Shown: positions 49,680 to 62,535 of the stretch, one piece after another
Numbering within the stretch: position 1 is the stretch's first letter
How the letters are laid out: each line of letters opens with the position of its first letter
Source: Ascaris suum
Lineage: Eukaryota > Nematoda > Chromadorea > Rhabditida > Ascarididae
Length of the DNA stretch: 64,000 nt
Direction: 5' to 3'
Assembly (NCBI GenBank): GCA_013433145.1
Contig: CM024173.1
Location: 3,706,101-3,770,100, forward strand
Translations under genes and position numbers: made by a program
Notes under the pieces: model-generated
What the model saw: the letters and a program-made list of their open reading frames with translations, nothing else
What the model was told of the DNA's origin: nothing
Database searches by the model: none

Positions 49680-52600
49680 CGGCGCAAGAAACTGTCAAAG
49701 TTGGTTCGAGGAATGGATCCAGATTAGGCACAATTATCGTGGTAGCGAGATATTTGCTGTCGTATATTCAGCTTTCATCTACAGAAAACAAATTCTACAG
49801 AAACATACATACATAGCACATTGAGCAACTACCTAACACGATCCTAACCGTTTATCGCTTTCGTTTCTGACTTTTGGATTCCGGCAACGATAAAGTATAA
49901 TCTAGCGTGAGATTGCATTCCTCTTAGCAGACGCTTTCTTATTAAACGATATTATTAGATTGTTTGATATTGTTTAATCGTATTTGTGAAACTATTACGA
50001 TATACATATGAGACTGATGAACTCGGATGAAATGTTTGTCAAGTAGTACGATCTCTTCTATGGACAAAACACCAGATACTAAGTTGCTATTTGAAGTACG
50101 ACTTGCCGTGAAGTGGAGCACTTTCGTGATGACGTTTCTGTGTCACTGACTTGTCCACCAAACGTGCTATACCATCGGTTATGCCAAGCACTGATAGCAG
50201 CAGAGCGAAGAATGAAGCCAGATCCGTTGCGCGTATTGCCTTCATGATGGATTCTAGCGTTGAATAAAGTATATGGCCACTCAAATAAGGTATACACCCG
50301 ACTGACCAAAGTATACGGTTGGTTGGTCAATTGTTTGTTCCTCACGAGTGCAGCAGTTAATGCTGAATTGAGGTGGACGCCGAAGCTGGCAGAATGACCA
50401 ACCGAACAAGAGATGGCAGTGGTCAGTGGACAGCGACGAAGCCTCTCATATATACACGAGTGAATGCCTGACTGGCTACTCAGAGCACTGCGCTCGGCTG
50501 CAGCCACTTTTTCGTATTGCTCAAGTTAAATTCTACCTCACAACTAGAATCCACTCCAATAGCCACTCTCTTTGTCCGTTCGCGATGACCCAACGATGGA
50601 AGAGCGTTGAGATCACGCCAATGCGTCTCTCTTGCAACAATACGCGGTCCATACCTGATCACCGCGTTTTTAAGTAGGTTGCGACGGTTTCGATTATTGA
50701 GCCGATCCAGAATTTCTCTAATGCTCGAACCAAGCTCCGCCTGTTACCAGAACAACCTCGTGATATCAGTGGGCTCAAAGCTTCACTTCCAACTATTTCA
50801 GACCTGTCAGTAAACGGATTTATAGAGTGATTTACTCCGTCATCTTGTCCGATGACATATACTGGGTCTGTTATTTAAATATTCTTGGTCCTATAATAAA
50901 TACTACTTATATAGAATAAAAAGAACCCAAGAATTCTCTTCGTTTCAGTGGACAGATCAAATAGGGAAAGGAGGGCAAGTTTTCGCTTTATAAGTGGCAA
51001 TTTTGACGGCGAAAGAGCAAAACTACTCAAAATAATATCTTGTATTCTGTTGCATCTAATCAAATAACCTATATCCTAGAACTAGCGTGGCAGTTTCACA
51101 TGTTTTTTCGTACACATAATCTCGTCGTGCAATTATATACCAACTCACAGCCAGCATTTTCGCTTCAGCAGTAATTTGCAATGAAACTTCTGCTTATGTT
51201 TTGTTGCAATTACACAGTTGCGGTATGCCATTATCGGACTTTAATTCGAATACACTCAATATGCACACTACAGCTGAATTCATAACGTTAATTCTTTCAG
51301 ATGTACACAACGAATCGTGCATTAAACCCACAAATATTTCTGCGGCATTATGCAGTGAATACGGGGCAATCTCATCGCATTGGGCACCTTCGTATTGACG
51401 AGATATTCACACCATACCTGTGCCAACAAACTTCAAAACTTACATAGTTCTGCTCTGATTTGTTTGGTGGCGCAAGAGGACAACAACAACACAACAAAAT
51501 CGCAATAGCAAATACTTTATGCAAAGCATAAGAAGACCGTTCAATGCAAAACGCTTAAGTGGGGTGCACGCAATTCAACGAGAGAAAACTTAACTTGCTT
51601 CCGTGTACAGCTCATCTCGATACACTCTAAAATATCATCGAAATTAAGTAGGTACTTTTTCGGAAACAAACGGAAATTTTGAAACTCTCTCTTGCAGGGA
51701 AGAAATTGTCCTTTTTAGAGATTGAAGGTTTTTTTTCGGCCACAAACCTTTCCATCACGCTTGTGCATCACATAGTCTGCAACATTAGTTTCTTTTGTCA
51801 TTGCACTAAAGATTTATGAGAGTGCTTTAGCAGTTTATTTCAATCTTGGATTGCTACTTCTGCCTCCGAGAAGAAGACAGCAGCATCTGAGATGGGATGA
51901 TGTATTCATTAAAGAGCGTTTACCTACATTTCGTTTACGACAATCCAAAAACAATTGGTGAACAATGTGAGAGTGATGCGTGATACCGTTAATGCGCTTT
52001 GTGCGTATTGTGCAACACTTAAGAGGATTCAGCGATCGTTTTAATTCATCGCATTTGCCGAAAAATTGGCTAATCACGCAGTCGAAAAATGCAAATTTCT
52101 AATTTCGGTTTATACCAAATGAAAATGTCCTGTCACTTTACAAATGATGTATTACCGCCACTTTAGAAAAAAAAAAAAGAATATCGACCTTGAATTGCTA
52201 AACGATTTAGCGCTAAACTTTACCAAATGAGCCATATTACTCTCAAATGTCGATCTGCAAGAGATATCTCACCTGTAGATTACAGTATAAACGCAGCATT
52301 TCCAAGGTAGTATAACAAATTAAGCGCCAATGACAATCATAGCAAAAACTTAACTCGACTTGCACCGCGGCTTTTGAAAATGTTGACTCCTCCTTCCAAT
52401 TTTTTGTTTGATACATATTCAATTAAGACGCACTCTATAAAAACTGAAATATTTGCACGAAACAGTCGCTGTCATTGTTTCAACTCAATAGAACAACTTC
52501 CGCTTAAGGAGAGCAGATTAATCTTTTGTATAATTCATAAGACTTCATGCTATTGCTTAAAACGCGAGATATGAAGAGGACGAACAAATGCCTACGATAA

Positions 52601-52918
52601 TAACAACTAACAAACGGGAAAAGAAATAAGCAGCTTGAGTTTAATAATGCATTACGAGAAGTGTTTTCGAACTTCATTTGTTACTCAACATAGAAATAAA
52701 CAAACAGCTTAACAAAATATGAAATCAACATCGACGAAGCAATGTGTACATGAGACACGAATGATAATCGCGTATATCGAAACCATCGAAGGCACTGCTG
52801 CATAATTGCAGATTTCTGAGTTCACACACTGTATAACTTTTCAGACATATTACCCTAATAATTTGTGTACCACATAGAATAAGAGAGATAAATAGAGCGA
52901 AATAAGAAAAGGAAACAA

Positions 52919-52936
52919 CCCCCCCCCCCGCCCCCC
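52919..52936. repeat. C(11)GC(6) tract
   Basis: Eleven C, one G, six C. It is intergenic, 410 bp downstream of the LSM3 stop codon on the LSM3 strand. Confidence 0.9.
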
Positions 52937-53345
52937 GATGCAGTTTAACTTTCAAGTCCTCTCTCCCCAACTTTCTAATAACGAAGTAACGATGACGGTA
53001 AAATATTTCAACAGTTTTCAGGTCTTCAGCAAGTATAAAAAATATATTAAGCTGAGCTCAATTCAACAGAACAGAAGCTGCAGCATTCTATTCGAGCAAC
53101 AGCACAGCCCTAACTTTAGAAGTTGGTTGTTGTTTATATGGGGCGTTAAAGCCAAATGATTCTGCACATTCACAGTGAAAATACGTTTCGAACAAAATCA
53201 TTCATATGTGAAGAACTTCTTCCTGGCCAGAATCAAGGACAATGGAGGTTCTGAACCTCACCATCCATCCCTCTTCTGTCAGCCACTTCCTTACCCGTTC
53301 GTGTGTAGGACAAATGAATTTATGAAAGAAGACCAATGTTGAGGT

Positions 53346-54489
53346 TCATGCATGTCTGAGAGGAGGTGCGACGAGTATGATAGCATCCCCGCGCACGAAC
53401 AGCATTGGGATATGCCGTTTGGTCTGCTTATGCATCTCCTCGAAGTTTTCTTCATCCAACTCGACCGTAGTGACCGTCTCCTCAACTTGAGAGAGAATCA
53501 TATTTAAGTGCTGATCGAACGCGTGAAGCCGACCTCGAACCTGCATCAGCATTTTATTCTCGTAATGCTTCCCACCTTCGAATCATTCGGCATTGACAGC
53601 CACAAGGAAGAGGAAGAAGAGGGAGGGGGTAGTAGGAGGGAATCGAGATTTAGGAGAAAGCAAAGAAAAGTTCACTACGGAGGTGAAAAAAATCCACTAC
53701 TTTCGAAAAATTTCAAAAACTCGAACAAATTCTCAATAAAACCCACGCACAACGGGTTTTGATCCGATGGTGCTCTCTACTGACTGTTCACATATGCCGC
53801 ATATTCAACACTTTGTTTGCATTTTCGACTAACTCATTTGTAAAGCAAACAAATTATCACCTATTAATCTATCAACTAGAGCAAAAATTGAAATTTATCG
53901 TCGAAAGCTAAAAGCCGCTGCGCTAAATAAGTCAATTCATTTTTTGAGAAAGTTGCTTGTGTTTGCCACGATCCAACACTTTAAGTATAGAAAGGTCTAC
54001 AAAAAAGAAGCATGTTTAACTTCAGAGGAAATTTTCGATCCGCTCTTTTCTTCTCACAGACGTCACACCAGTTTAGCACCTTATCAAATCATGCTGACTA
54101 CATCTAGCAGCCTACATCTAGCGTCAATGGACGTGCCCTAATTAGCTGACGACTTCTTTTTTATTCAAAAATATCTCTTCCTCTCAAAATGAAAGAAACA
54201 AAAAAACGACAGCTGAGTATGCATGCAATCGCAAATGAAACTTATGGTATCGGCATTCGACGTGGAAAATAAGCCAAAGAGAGAGTGTGTCAGAAAGCGA
54301 CCTGCGAAGGTGGTTTCAACTCGGTATTTCAAAGGTCGCAACATTCTTGAGACGCTTACAAGCGAATAATGGCAATGGAGATATAGTGAATAAACAAACC
54401 TCACGGTCATTTCGCATCTTCACATAAATGCGTTCATCGAGACTTAGCCTTATAAGATCCAGTGGTTCCTCAACATTCGATGTAATTGC
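53346..54489 (-). CDS. lsm-3: LSm3, U6 snRNA-associated Sm-like protein (first few codons missing)
   Basis: LSm3 is a subunit of the LSm2-8 ring on U6 snRNA (splicing) and the cytoplasmic LSm1-7 ring (mRNA decay). Two minus-strand exons were found, 54400-54489 and 53346-53540, joining in phase 0 to give 94 residues. The Sm1 motif runs across the join: [20 protein letters not shown], then [20 protein letters not shown]. Sm2 is [19 protein letters not shown]. The stop is TGA at 53346-53348. The human protein is 102 aa, so only about 8 N-terminal residues are missing, on a short upstream exon I could not place; the acceptor at 54490/54491 is TTTTAG. ELRG of most homologues is EVRG here. Confidence 0.95.
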
Positions 54490-55429
54490 CTAAAATATAA
54501 AAGAAATCACTGCAGTATTCATTTCGCTCTCATTCAATTGTTGCTTTTAATTCAACCAAAATGATCACTACACAACATTCGTCCTCTGTTATTCTACACA
54601 TGAAGCACACTTACAACAACCTATAATATATAGACGTTCGTCCAATCCCAAATTCATCAGCATCATTGAGTTATAGGATGAAAATTGCCAAGCAAAGACC
54701 ACCTCCCATACCGCTTCATAAAATTGGACATAATCACTGGCGTTACCGGAACTGGTGCTTGCTGCTGTTCAGTTGCCATTTGCACGTTGTTGAATTAGCA
54801 CAGTTCGACTTGATTCCCGAATGCGATGCACGTCACAGGCTGATCCTAAATATAGAGCACTTCTTCGTCAACAAAGAACTCATACTTTTTGGGAGAACGA
54901 TATCAACACAACGAGAAATTTGCATCTGAGTGCTGCTCCATGAATGGCTCTGAAAATGAGGCTGGACAAAAGAGAAGCAAACATGCAGCAAGACCACTTA
55001 CAATGCTTTGATTGCTGCCAATAATGCCACAAACCAATGCAAATGTTTTGTTTATTGCTAGTCACAAGTCGAACAAACGATATCTCAACCGAAAGCGTCT
55101 TTGCACCGGAACTGCTATATTAGTCGCACATATGCAAACTACTTAGTCACGAATGTGCTCGCAAATGGCATCGCAAAATATTCGGCGGAATCAGACTGTG
55201 AAAACCTTATCTTGAAAAGAGTTATTCCATATTTTCCGAGATGAAAGTCTAAAAAGCTTTTTAAAAAAAGCCTGATTGCTAGCTCTGAACTACATCGCCG
55301 TTAATAAATTTGTTTCGGATATAATTCTTTTTGAAATTTACATACAATTCGCAAACTCGCATTTCACGGTAGCAACTCAACATTTCCACCTAAATTAATG
55401 TCCTTGTCCTCCCTTCCCTCCCCCCCCCC

Positions 55430-55443
55430 CCCCGCCAAGGGCA
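55430..55443. repeat. C(14) homopolymer
   Basis: Fourteen C within a CT-rich stretch (CCTCCCTTCCCTC before it). It is intergenic. Confidence 0.9.
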
Positions 55444-56110
55444 ACGAAGCATTTTCTGACTCGCCAAACCTCTCAAACGACGACATATTTCGCAGTAAAT
55501 TTTAAATTAATGAAGCAAATGAATTAGGCAGAATGAGAGATAAAAGGTGTGCGAGATCAAACGCCAGTCGAACACGCATAACGATGACATGTTTCCTCAA
55601 TGCTTTATTTGAGTCGCAAAAAAAGGATCAATAAAGAAAAGATTTTAGCAAAGTGAACCACGCAAATAACGCATTGCAACAGGAATCGCACAAGGGAGAT
55701 TACATTAGTACAATTATGAACAAGCACTTAGCGTGAAGTCTCGAACACATGATACCCAAAGAGTTACTAGGCCCTCGCTTAGAAATGAGACGGCTGCACT
55801 GAGGAGAGCCTCTATTTCAGGTTATACGGTAATAGTTTATCACCTCGACAAAACAATCGCTATTCAAAGGGAAAGAAGAACAATCCATAAGCGTTTTGCA
55901 TTAAATCCATACTATAGCATGGAAAGAAAAGTGCGGAAGACATCCCCGCTTATCCTTCAACATCCTCAAAAAATTCAAACCTTAGAGAGTTACCTAAACG
56001 TACACAGGCTAGAGACCAAACAAATACGAGAGAAACTCATTCCCACTCATAAAGAACCGCGAAAACATGAAGGAATATTGTGGCAATTTCCGTCAACCGA
56101 TCTAATTACA

Positions 56111-56116
56111 TTTATT
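56111..56116 (-). terminator. Candidate poly(A) signal of the MSS4 gene
   Basis: The minus strand reads AATAAA about 173 nt after the MSS4 stop codon at 56289-56291. The distance is plausible, but chance hexamers are common here. Confidence 0.3.
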
Positions 56117-56288
56117 ACTCTTCTTGAATTATCTAATATTCTTGCTATATATGGCAGCTATCTTATACCAATCCTTTACTGAATACATCAGTCATCACTA
56201 ATGCGGAACAAGCCAAAAGCATGAAAAAAACTGCTGCATACGATGGCGTGAGATCGTATTGACAGCGAGCAAAATAAACATGCTCCAA

Positions 56289-58365
56289 TCAACGGTTCTT
56301 AACTCTCGAGAGAGCTACAAAATGAGTGTGAGTCTCAGGACACAAAAACCCCACTGGACCCACTTCGCAATCAGCACACACCAGATACTTAACTCCGTCG
56401 CTTGCGTTCGTGAAACCGATATTCTCGAAATCAAACGCTCCCTTCACTGACCACCTAAAAATGCAGCAATATATTGAAATTGAAAACATTGGTCGACATC
56501 GATCACTACATGGAAAACATTTAACAATTGAGGAAGAGTATACAAGAAGGAAACGGCTATCTCTTGAATAAAGTGAGATACTGCTTTATAGCCCTCATTG
56601 ATTTACAAAATACTTTCATCCCTATGAAGTGGACATGACAACGGCATGAATCATTGCAAAGACAGACAGCACATCTGTACCGATTTCTTTTCCCGAGTGA
56701 AAAAGCTCCAAAGTATAGTCTTATTAACATGGTATTCAGACCATTTTTAGGAGTAAACAACATTTGCATATATAGTTTCTTAAACAGAGATTAACGCAAT
56801 TCAAATCAATTCCACTAAACGAGTGATATAAGAGGAACATCACTGCGCCAATTACACTTTCACTTGCGCAACATCAAGAAAAAAGTTTATTGCTGCAATA
56901 CAATAATAAAGATTTCAGGTTATTCGAAGTTCTGCGATACGATAAAAAAATGCTCGTAGTTTTGCAGCATAAAGAAAAAAAGAACAGATGCTTTAATCCT
57001 AGTTAACTGAAATATTATTCTTCAATTCAATACTGAATCTTTGCAACAAAAAACAAATAACTAACAAACCAATACCTAATAAATGAAGACCTAAAAACAA
57101 CAAGAATAATTGTGATGCCCAATTGAGATTACAAACACTTCTCCACCTCTACTGGGCCTGAGCTCAGAATCTAAGGCAAAGTCAACCCTCACGTTTTGGC
57201 AAAAGAAACTATTAAATCAGTACTAAGCAACAAATAACGGTGCCTGTCCACAGCCGCGAATCAAGCTCGTGAAGTTCAACATATTGATCTGAATCTTTAT
57301 CAACTCAGCTAATGCCGCACAACCTTAGCGACTTCTGGCAGACTGTTCCTCATAAAATATCTCAACGTGAATTCAGAAGAATTCTGTAAATCTTTGGTTA
57401 CAAGATTCCTGCTGAAATGTCTAGAATGTTCTATTTTTAAATTAAGTTCCACGCAAGTTCATGCATGTGAAGCTGCTTTTGGACGACTAAAGTTGAGCTG
57501 GTGGGAAGAACAAGAGAAGTCAAAAAAAACATGCAAGGTTATGAAAGAAATGTACAGATGTAGGAAATCAAAAAAAGGCATCCGTATTACAGCTAAGACT
57601 TGGGAGAAGTGAAATTCACTATCGACTACAGATGACAACAGAAAAGAGGCAACGAGCACACCTCAAGTCTCATGGACTGCTTTCACTTTCGCACACTGTT
57701 ATCTAAGCGCTGCTATACAGACCTTCGATAGAAAAAGCCATTTGCCTTTCGCTGTTTCTAATATCTGAGAACTGCAATGTAACAAAGAGCCGACTGTATA
57801 GCATTGGGTGAACCGCTTTTGGGGACAACCACCTCACTTTGACGAGGAGCGTCTACATGCGCCGATAGAGGCGCACATCTGGCTAGGCTGTTAGGAAGGC
57901 ATGTTTGGATATGCCTGTAGAAGTTCATTGCTGCCTATATTAGACAAATGGTTTTCCTGGGATATACTCTAACGTAAATCAATCGCTAGTGTACTATATC
58001 TATTTGGAAGAGTAGAAGGAAAGAACGGTAAGCTTAACGTGGCCGAAAAACCCGTCAAAAATTCCGCTCCATATTTGACTCAGTCTCGTCATCCCCTCGT
58101 TCCCTACCCCACCCCATAAGCCCCATCTGCCGGTCGCATAAAAAACCTTCCTCTCCCCTCCCTTATTTTAAGCAAAACGAAACATAACGAACCATTCAGT
58201 AAGGGTTTCCTTCTCGACGGTAGTCATATTCTTCTTTTGTCTGCACAGTGGCAACTGAAAGGGTTTCTGAGTGACGTATTCAGCTGCTTTTGCTGCCAAG
58301 ATCATACAACCACAAGTTGAACATCGCACACTTAACGCGTTACGATCATCCGTCACAAGATCTAC
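56289..58365 (-). CDS. MSS4/RABIF-like Rab chaperone and exchange factor (5' exon missing)
   Basis: MSS4 binds nucleotide-free exocytic Rab GTPases, promotes nucleotide release and acts as a holdase. Minus-strand exons 58193-58365 and 56289-56454 join in phase 2 (GAATG then G), giving 112 residues; human RABIF is 123 aa. Both zinc knuckles are present: CSTC near residue 16 and CADC near residue 85. Family landmarks are LTEWW, FDFENIGFTNASDGVKYLVC, CEVGPVGFLC and HTHFVALSRV. The first found exon starts after TAACTGCAG, so a short exon with the initiator Met lies upstream (>58.37 kb). The intron of 1.7 kb (56455-58192) holds no recognised gene. Confidence 0.9.
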
Positions 58366-59613
58366 CTGCAGTTAGAAGATCTCCGATATTCAGCTGTCGA
58401 ATCGTTGAGTGCTCGAACGATGCTATTCACTTTGCTCGTATGAGAACAGTTTTGCTGCTGTGATAAAGAGAGAACGAATGTCATATTCTGCACGTTGGTT
58501 TTTCGTGCACCAATAAGAAGGAAAACAGGATGCGGAAGATGAAAGGAAGGGGAAAATCGGGTGAAGAAGAAGAGGAAGCAAATCGCATCCGATCTCGAAA
58601 GCGAAACAACTGCTGAAGAACTGCTTTTTAGCACCTTCTGAAAGAGTCGAAAATGAACTGAGCTATGACAAATGACCTAGAAACATGTTAGTAATGCAAT
58701 ATAAAATGTACGCAATATTGACAAATGTGGAAGCAAAGTGTTCTCTGGCTGCAACCAAGTGCAAGGTGCTTTCAATCCTAATGAAACCTGTCTAAAGCAG
58801 TAACACTCGAATAAACAATTACCTGTTCTTGGTTATAATCAGGCGGAGAATGCGCTTGTGCCATTCTTAAATGAAACAATAAGCGCGTCCTTTGCCGCGA
58901 TTTGCTTTTTCAACGAGGCGATCTTCTCACGTTGTCGGTCTTCGTTGCTACAAACCAACGAATTCTAACCAGCAGTAAATGAAATTATTTTCGATGAGGT
59001 TATCCTTCCGGTAATTTTTGATTCAGTCCTTTATGAGCGTGCTCTGTGATACTTGTAGTTATTTACCTCATTAAATACGAGGATATCGCGACTGAATGAC
59101 CGCATTAGGTCCACAGTGACACGATACCATGTATACTTTAAAGTACTAAGGATAAAGAACCAATCAATACGAATTCCTGCACAAAGTCTCAGTAACTGAA
59201 CAATACTAGATACTAAAAGACTTGCATCAACAATACTAACATCCTTCCCCAAACACTCTATAATCTAGCATCGCACTTAACTCTATTATGAATCGTTGAA
59301 CAGCCAACTGCTTAGCTAACTTATCCGATCCATGTGCTTTCGCATTAAAAAAAATTAAATCGAACTCACTTTCAAGGAAACCTTGAAAACACAATAAAAG
59401 TCAACAATTCTAATATGAAGATGTACTTATGTATAAGAAATTCAAGGCACGATTTTATTGAAGTGATTTTAATGTTCATAACTCATTTATCACAATCTCC
59501 CTCAAGTAAAAGCAACTCATTCTTTTAAAGGTAGATGGTGTAATTTCTGCTGAACAGACGCTGAACGATTGAGGGTCTACTGAAAATTTTTGAAGAAACG
59601 AATGAAATAAACG
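58366..59613. other. Spacer between MSS4 and the MED9-like gene
   Basis: This probably contains the first MSS4 exon and the MED9-like 3'UTR, including AATAAA on the minus strand at 59454-59459, about 155 nt after the stop. A 73-codon minus frame at 59031-59252 has no identifiable homology. Confidence 0.4.
59454..59459 (-). terminator. Candidate poly(A) signal of the MED9-like gene
   Basis: AATAAA on the minus strand, about 155 nt downstream of the TAA at 59614-59616. The spacing is reasonable. Confidence 0.3.
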
Positions 59614-59927
59614 TTACGTGGATATATCGGTGATCGAGTCGACTGATTCACGTAATTGTTCGATTGCACTTTCAACTTGCCTCAACCTTAGAGCAATATC
59701 TGAGCTGTTGCCTTTCTCAACGCTAAAAAATAAAAAACATTTAATTGATTCATAAAAATTCTGCGAGGATGACAGACTGCACTCTACTCAAGCAATAAAC
59801 GAATGAAAAGAATAGAAAAACGATAAGGCAATACGAAGAGAAAAACGTACGATGAAATGAAGTTTGTGACGTAATTGTATACGCTGTCGACGTTCTTTAT
59901 AGCAGAAGAGCCATCCACGCTGCTCAT
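59614..59927 (-). CDS. Short MED9-like Mediator subunit
   Basis: Minus-strand exons 59851-59927 and 59614-59722 join in phase 2 and encode 61 aa from the first in-exon Met. The exon is open back to a TTCTCAG acceptor at 59950/59951, which may be a spliced-leader site 22 nt before the ATG or an ordinary intron end. The protein is one helical stretch, YNYVTNFISSVEKGN, then LRLRQVESAIEQLRESVD. By eye it lines up without gaps with the conserved helix of human MED9 (LVHNIIKCMDKD region). Its place beside LSM3 and a Rab19-like gene matches my memory of C. elegans mdt-9. Human MED9 is 146 aa, so this is either a reduced form or lacks an N-terminal exon. A different small coiled-coil protein is possible. 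Confidence 0.55.
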
Positions 59928-59951
59928 ACCAACATCCGATGACGCCTTCCT

Positions 59952-62535
59952 GAGAACATAATAAAGGAACAATCAGACGGCACATCACTGCAGCGATACC
60001 GCATCAACAACAATAAACATTCACGCACCGCAAGCTGGCACATTCCCGATAGCTTTGGACCACAGATTCTTTGCCGATACCTCTAGTGAAAAAAAAAAAC
60101 AAAAAAAAACGGCTTCACCCTCCCGGCAGATACAAGGACCCTGGTAGGTTACTGCTAGGCTCATTTCGATCTTCGAAAACTGCGTTTGACGAAGAAGTAG
60201 CGGAGCCCATCTCTGTACCACTAAAGTATTACTTGAGGCTATTATCTAACGACTTCTAAAAGGACAAGGCAGCATTGAAAGGTGAACTAGAATACACGGT
60301 TTCCCCTGACCGCACTTTTTTTGTCGGATGAAAGCATGCAGCCTGAGAGAACTCATCGCCATTTCTCCCTCACCCGTGCCATCCTACTCTATACCTCAAA
60401 AACATCCGAGAGTAGTGACGGTGACCGATCGATCGGAAGTTTGTTCCGATTACGGTCGTTACTCAGTTTTCACCGAATATTTCCGATCGACAAACATTTT
60501 TGAAGTGCAATCGGTTCCAACCGACTCTTAGTTGTGAGCAAAAATCTTCTATCCATTGCTGATCGAAAGAAATTTAGACTGGCTCTCAGCACTACCTGAC
60601 AACTTGTATCGGTCGACGTGAGGGTCTAAAATTGAGGTGGCAAACACCGGCTCCGACAAACAAACCTAAAGCATTTTCCAAGAACGCCTCCGAATCGAAA
60701 CAGGTTGGAGCGCCCTGGTGCACGCCCTCGGGAGACGTCCATACAAAAACAACAGTTAAACTTGCCGAGTTTACAAACTTCATAGCACTCGTTGATGCGT
60801 TTCAACGAGAAAAAAATTCTCTGTGACATATTGCCTCTTTTATTAGGTACAAATGTTTTACTGGGAAAAAGACCATCTTTTTTCCACAAGGAGAAGCGTT
60901 CGAAAAAAGGATGGACAGGTGAGGATGGAGGGCAGGAGTAAAGACATTTTCTAAGAAGGAAGCCAAATAGCAGCTTTTATGAGAGCGAGTTTCGTTTCCT
61001 TTTATCTGAAATCCTCTCCATTCAGTTCCCTCCCATCGTTCTTTACAATGCTGTATGCCACCAAAAACTGCAAAATACTCAGAGAATGACGTAACTGTAA
61101 AAAGGTCTAACACCTAGCCACATTCTCAGAAGAAGAGATAATTGGCATATGTCATAAACATATAAAAGAATCGAAAGCAACGCAATGCATCGCAAAAATT
61201 TTACTATTATTAGAGCATGCCAGTTTGGATCAAATGCAAACAGCATTAGCTAAGAAATTAAATAATTCAGCATTTGAAACGTTACAAAATGATCAACGAA
61301 GGTGCGTAGATTTGTTGACGAAAGCAGCGGCAATGAATCGCCTCTTTTTGCGTTCGTTTCAAGAAGCTCATTTCTGTAGCTGAAGACAGCAACTACTGGC
61401 GTATTCTTCGCACTTCTCTCTTACCCCAATTCCCATAGCCCCTCCCCCCTCGCTTCTATCAGAAATAAAAAAATATGACATCAATTTCCGAAAAATTGGT
61501 TTATAAAGTGCATTTCTTGAGTAACGAAAAGAAAATTCCTTTGAAAGAAAATAACTCAACAATCAAATGTGACGGAAATAAAAATTGTTGGAAACAAAAT
61601 ACTAAATAAAAAGCAAATATGAGAGAATATTCACGACATTATGCAATAGATGACAACAGCTCTCAAATATTACATCGTTTCGATTGCTTAAAGATTATGA
61701 AGGCAATTAGCCGATCACTTAACAACAAATAACTTTGCCCATCGATATGCGTATAAAAACTACTTCCGGCACATTGGCCGCAATAGTATGTGAGCAGAAA
61801 AAAAATGTGCCATTCAAACAAAAACAGAGAAATCGTTATTCCGATCCGATGAAATGAATATCCGATTGACTCGATCTGCCGTATCATTACAAAACTATGA
61901 TCGCAATAAAGCTAAAATTTTGATTAGGCAACGATGGAGTATAAAATTATAAAATGAAAAAAAAGGTGTGAAAACGATGAACGAGTAACATAATTAACTA
62001 TTCTCTAATTAAGGTATGATTTTAATTTTATTCTCTTCTCTTAAATAATGGACAAATATACAGATAAAGTAGCATGGTGATCTCGATCATCGGTATATAT
62101 CGCATATCCTTATTTTAGGGATCAGCATTACGATACGAATAACACACAATGAAACAAAACGCCGGTTGGCAATAATCGAAGAAAAAGAAGTGCTTGAATG
62201 AGATGCGATATACAATTGCATTCAAAGGCATATTTGAAATACTGCAAACAGTAACTGATGCTCTCGAAAAAACTAGCAAAACATATCTCAAATAAAATGG
62301 CATATATTTAAGAAATATTGAAATTGGCAAAATATGTCCCACTTTATATAAGGCAATCTGAAATTTGTAAGTCACCCAAATTAGATGATCTTTCAACAGT
62401 TTTCACATATTTCCCAAAACATAACTTCCCTTTGTGTTTGAGTTCTTTGAAAATTCATCGAAAAGTTCATTGTCACACCTTGCTGACCAAAAACGCGAAA
62501 GTACGCTCTGTGGGATGAAATGCGAGAAGGAAGAG
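59952..62535. other. Spacer between the MED9-like and Rab genes
   Basis: Open frames occur on both strands (plus 60328-60531, minus 60626-60889 and others) without clear homology. The only exon-like one is a plus-strand segment at 61130-61301, listed separately. The Rab 3'UTR should occupy the right end. Confidence 0.45.
61130..61301 (+). other. Possible isolated exon of unknown gene
   Basis: A plus-strand frame is open from 61111 to the TGA at 61381-61383. Within it, ATTCTCAG precedes 61130 and CGAAG/GTGCGT follows 61301, giving good splice signals at both ends. The ~57 residues look amphipathic and helical (ILLLLEHASLDQMQTALAKK). No family was recognised and no partner exons were found. 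It may be chance. Confidence 0.22.

Larger units (their letters stand above)
48771..53345. other. Region between astacin and LSM3 with no supported gene
   Basis: This should contain the signal-peptide exon and promoter of the astacin gene and the 3'UTR of LSM3. A minus-strand exon-like segment lies near 49241-49301 (reading RRYLTPEDFMLAAKTP), but its phase does not join the propeptide exon. The 142-codon minus frame at 50079-50507 lacks any family signature. A ~62-bp direct repeat pair lies at 49386-49679. Confidence 0.45.
54490..56288. other. Spacer between LSM3 and MSS4
   Basis: This should hold the first short LSM3 exon and promoter and the 3'UTR of the MSS4 gene. A plus-strand frame of 149 codons at 55733-56182 has no splice context or family match and is probably chance. 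A C(14) run lies at 55430-55443. Confidence 0.45.

Noticed and set aside
55733..56182. 149-codon plus ORF, considered as a transposon fragment
   Set aside because: There are no transposase or reverse transcriptase motifs, no terminal repeats and no partner frames.
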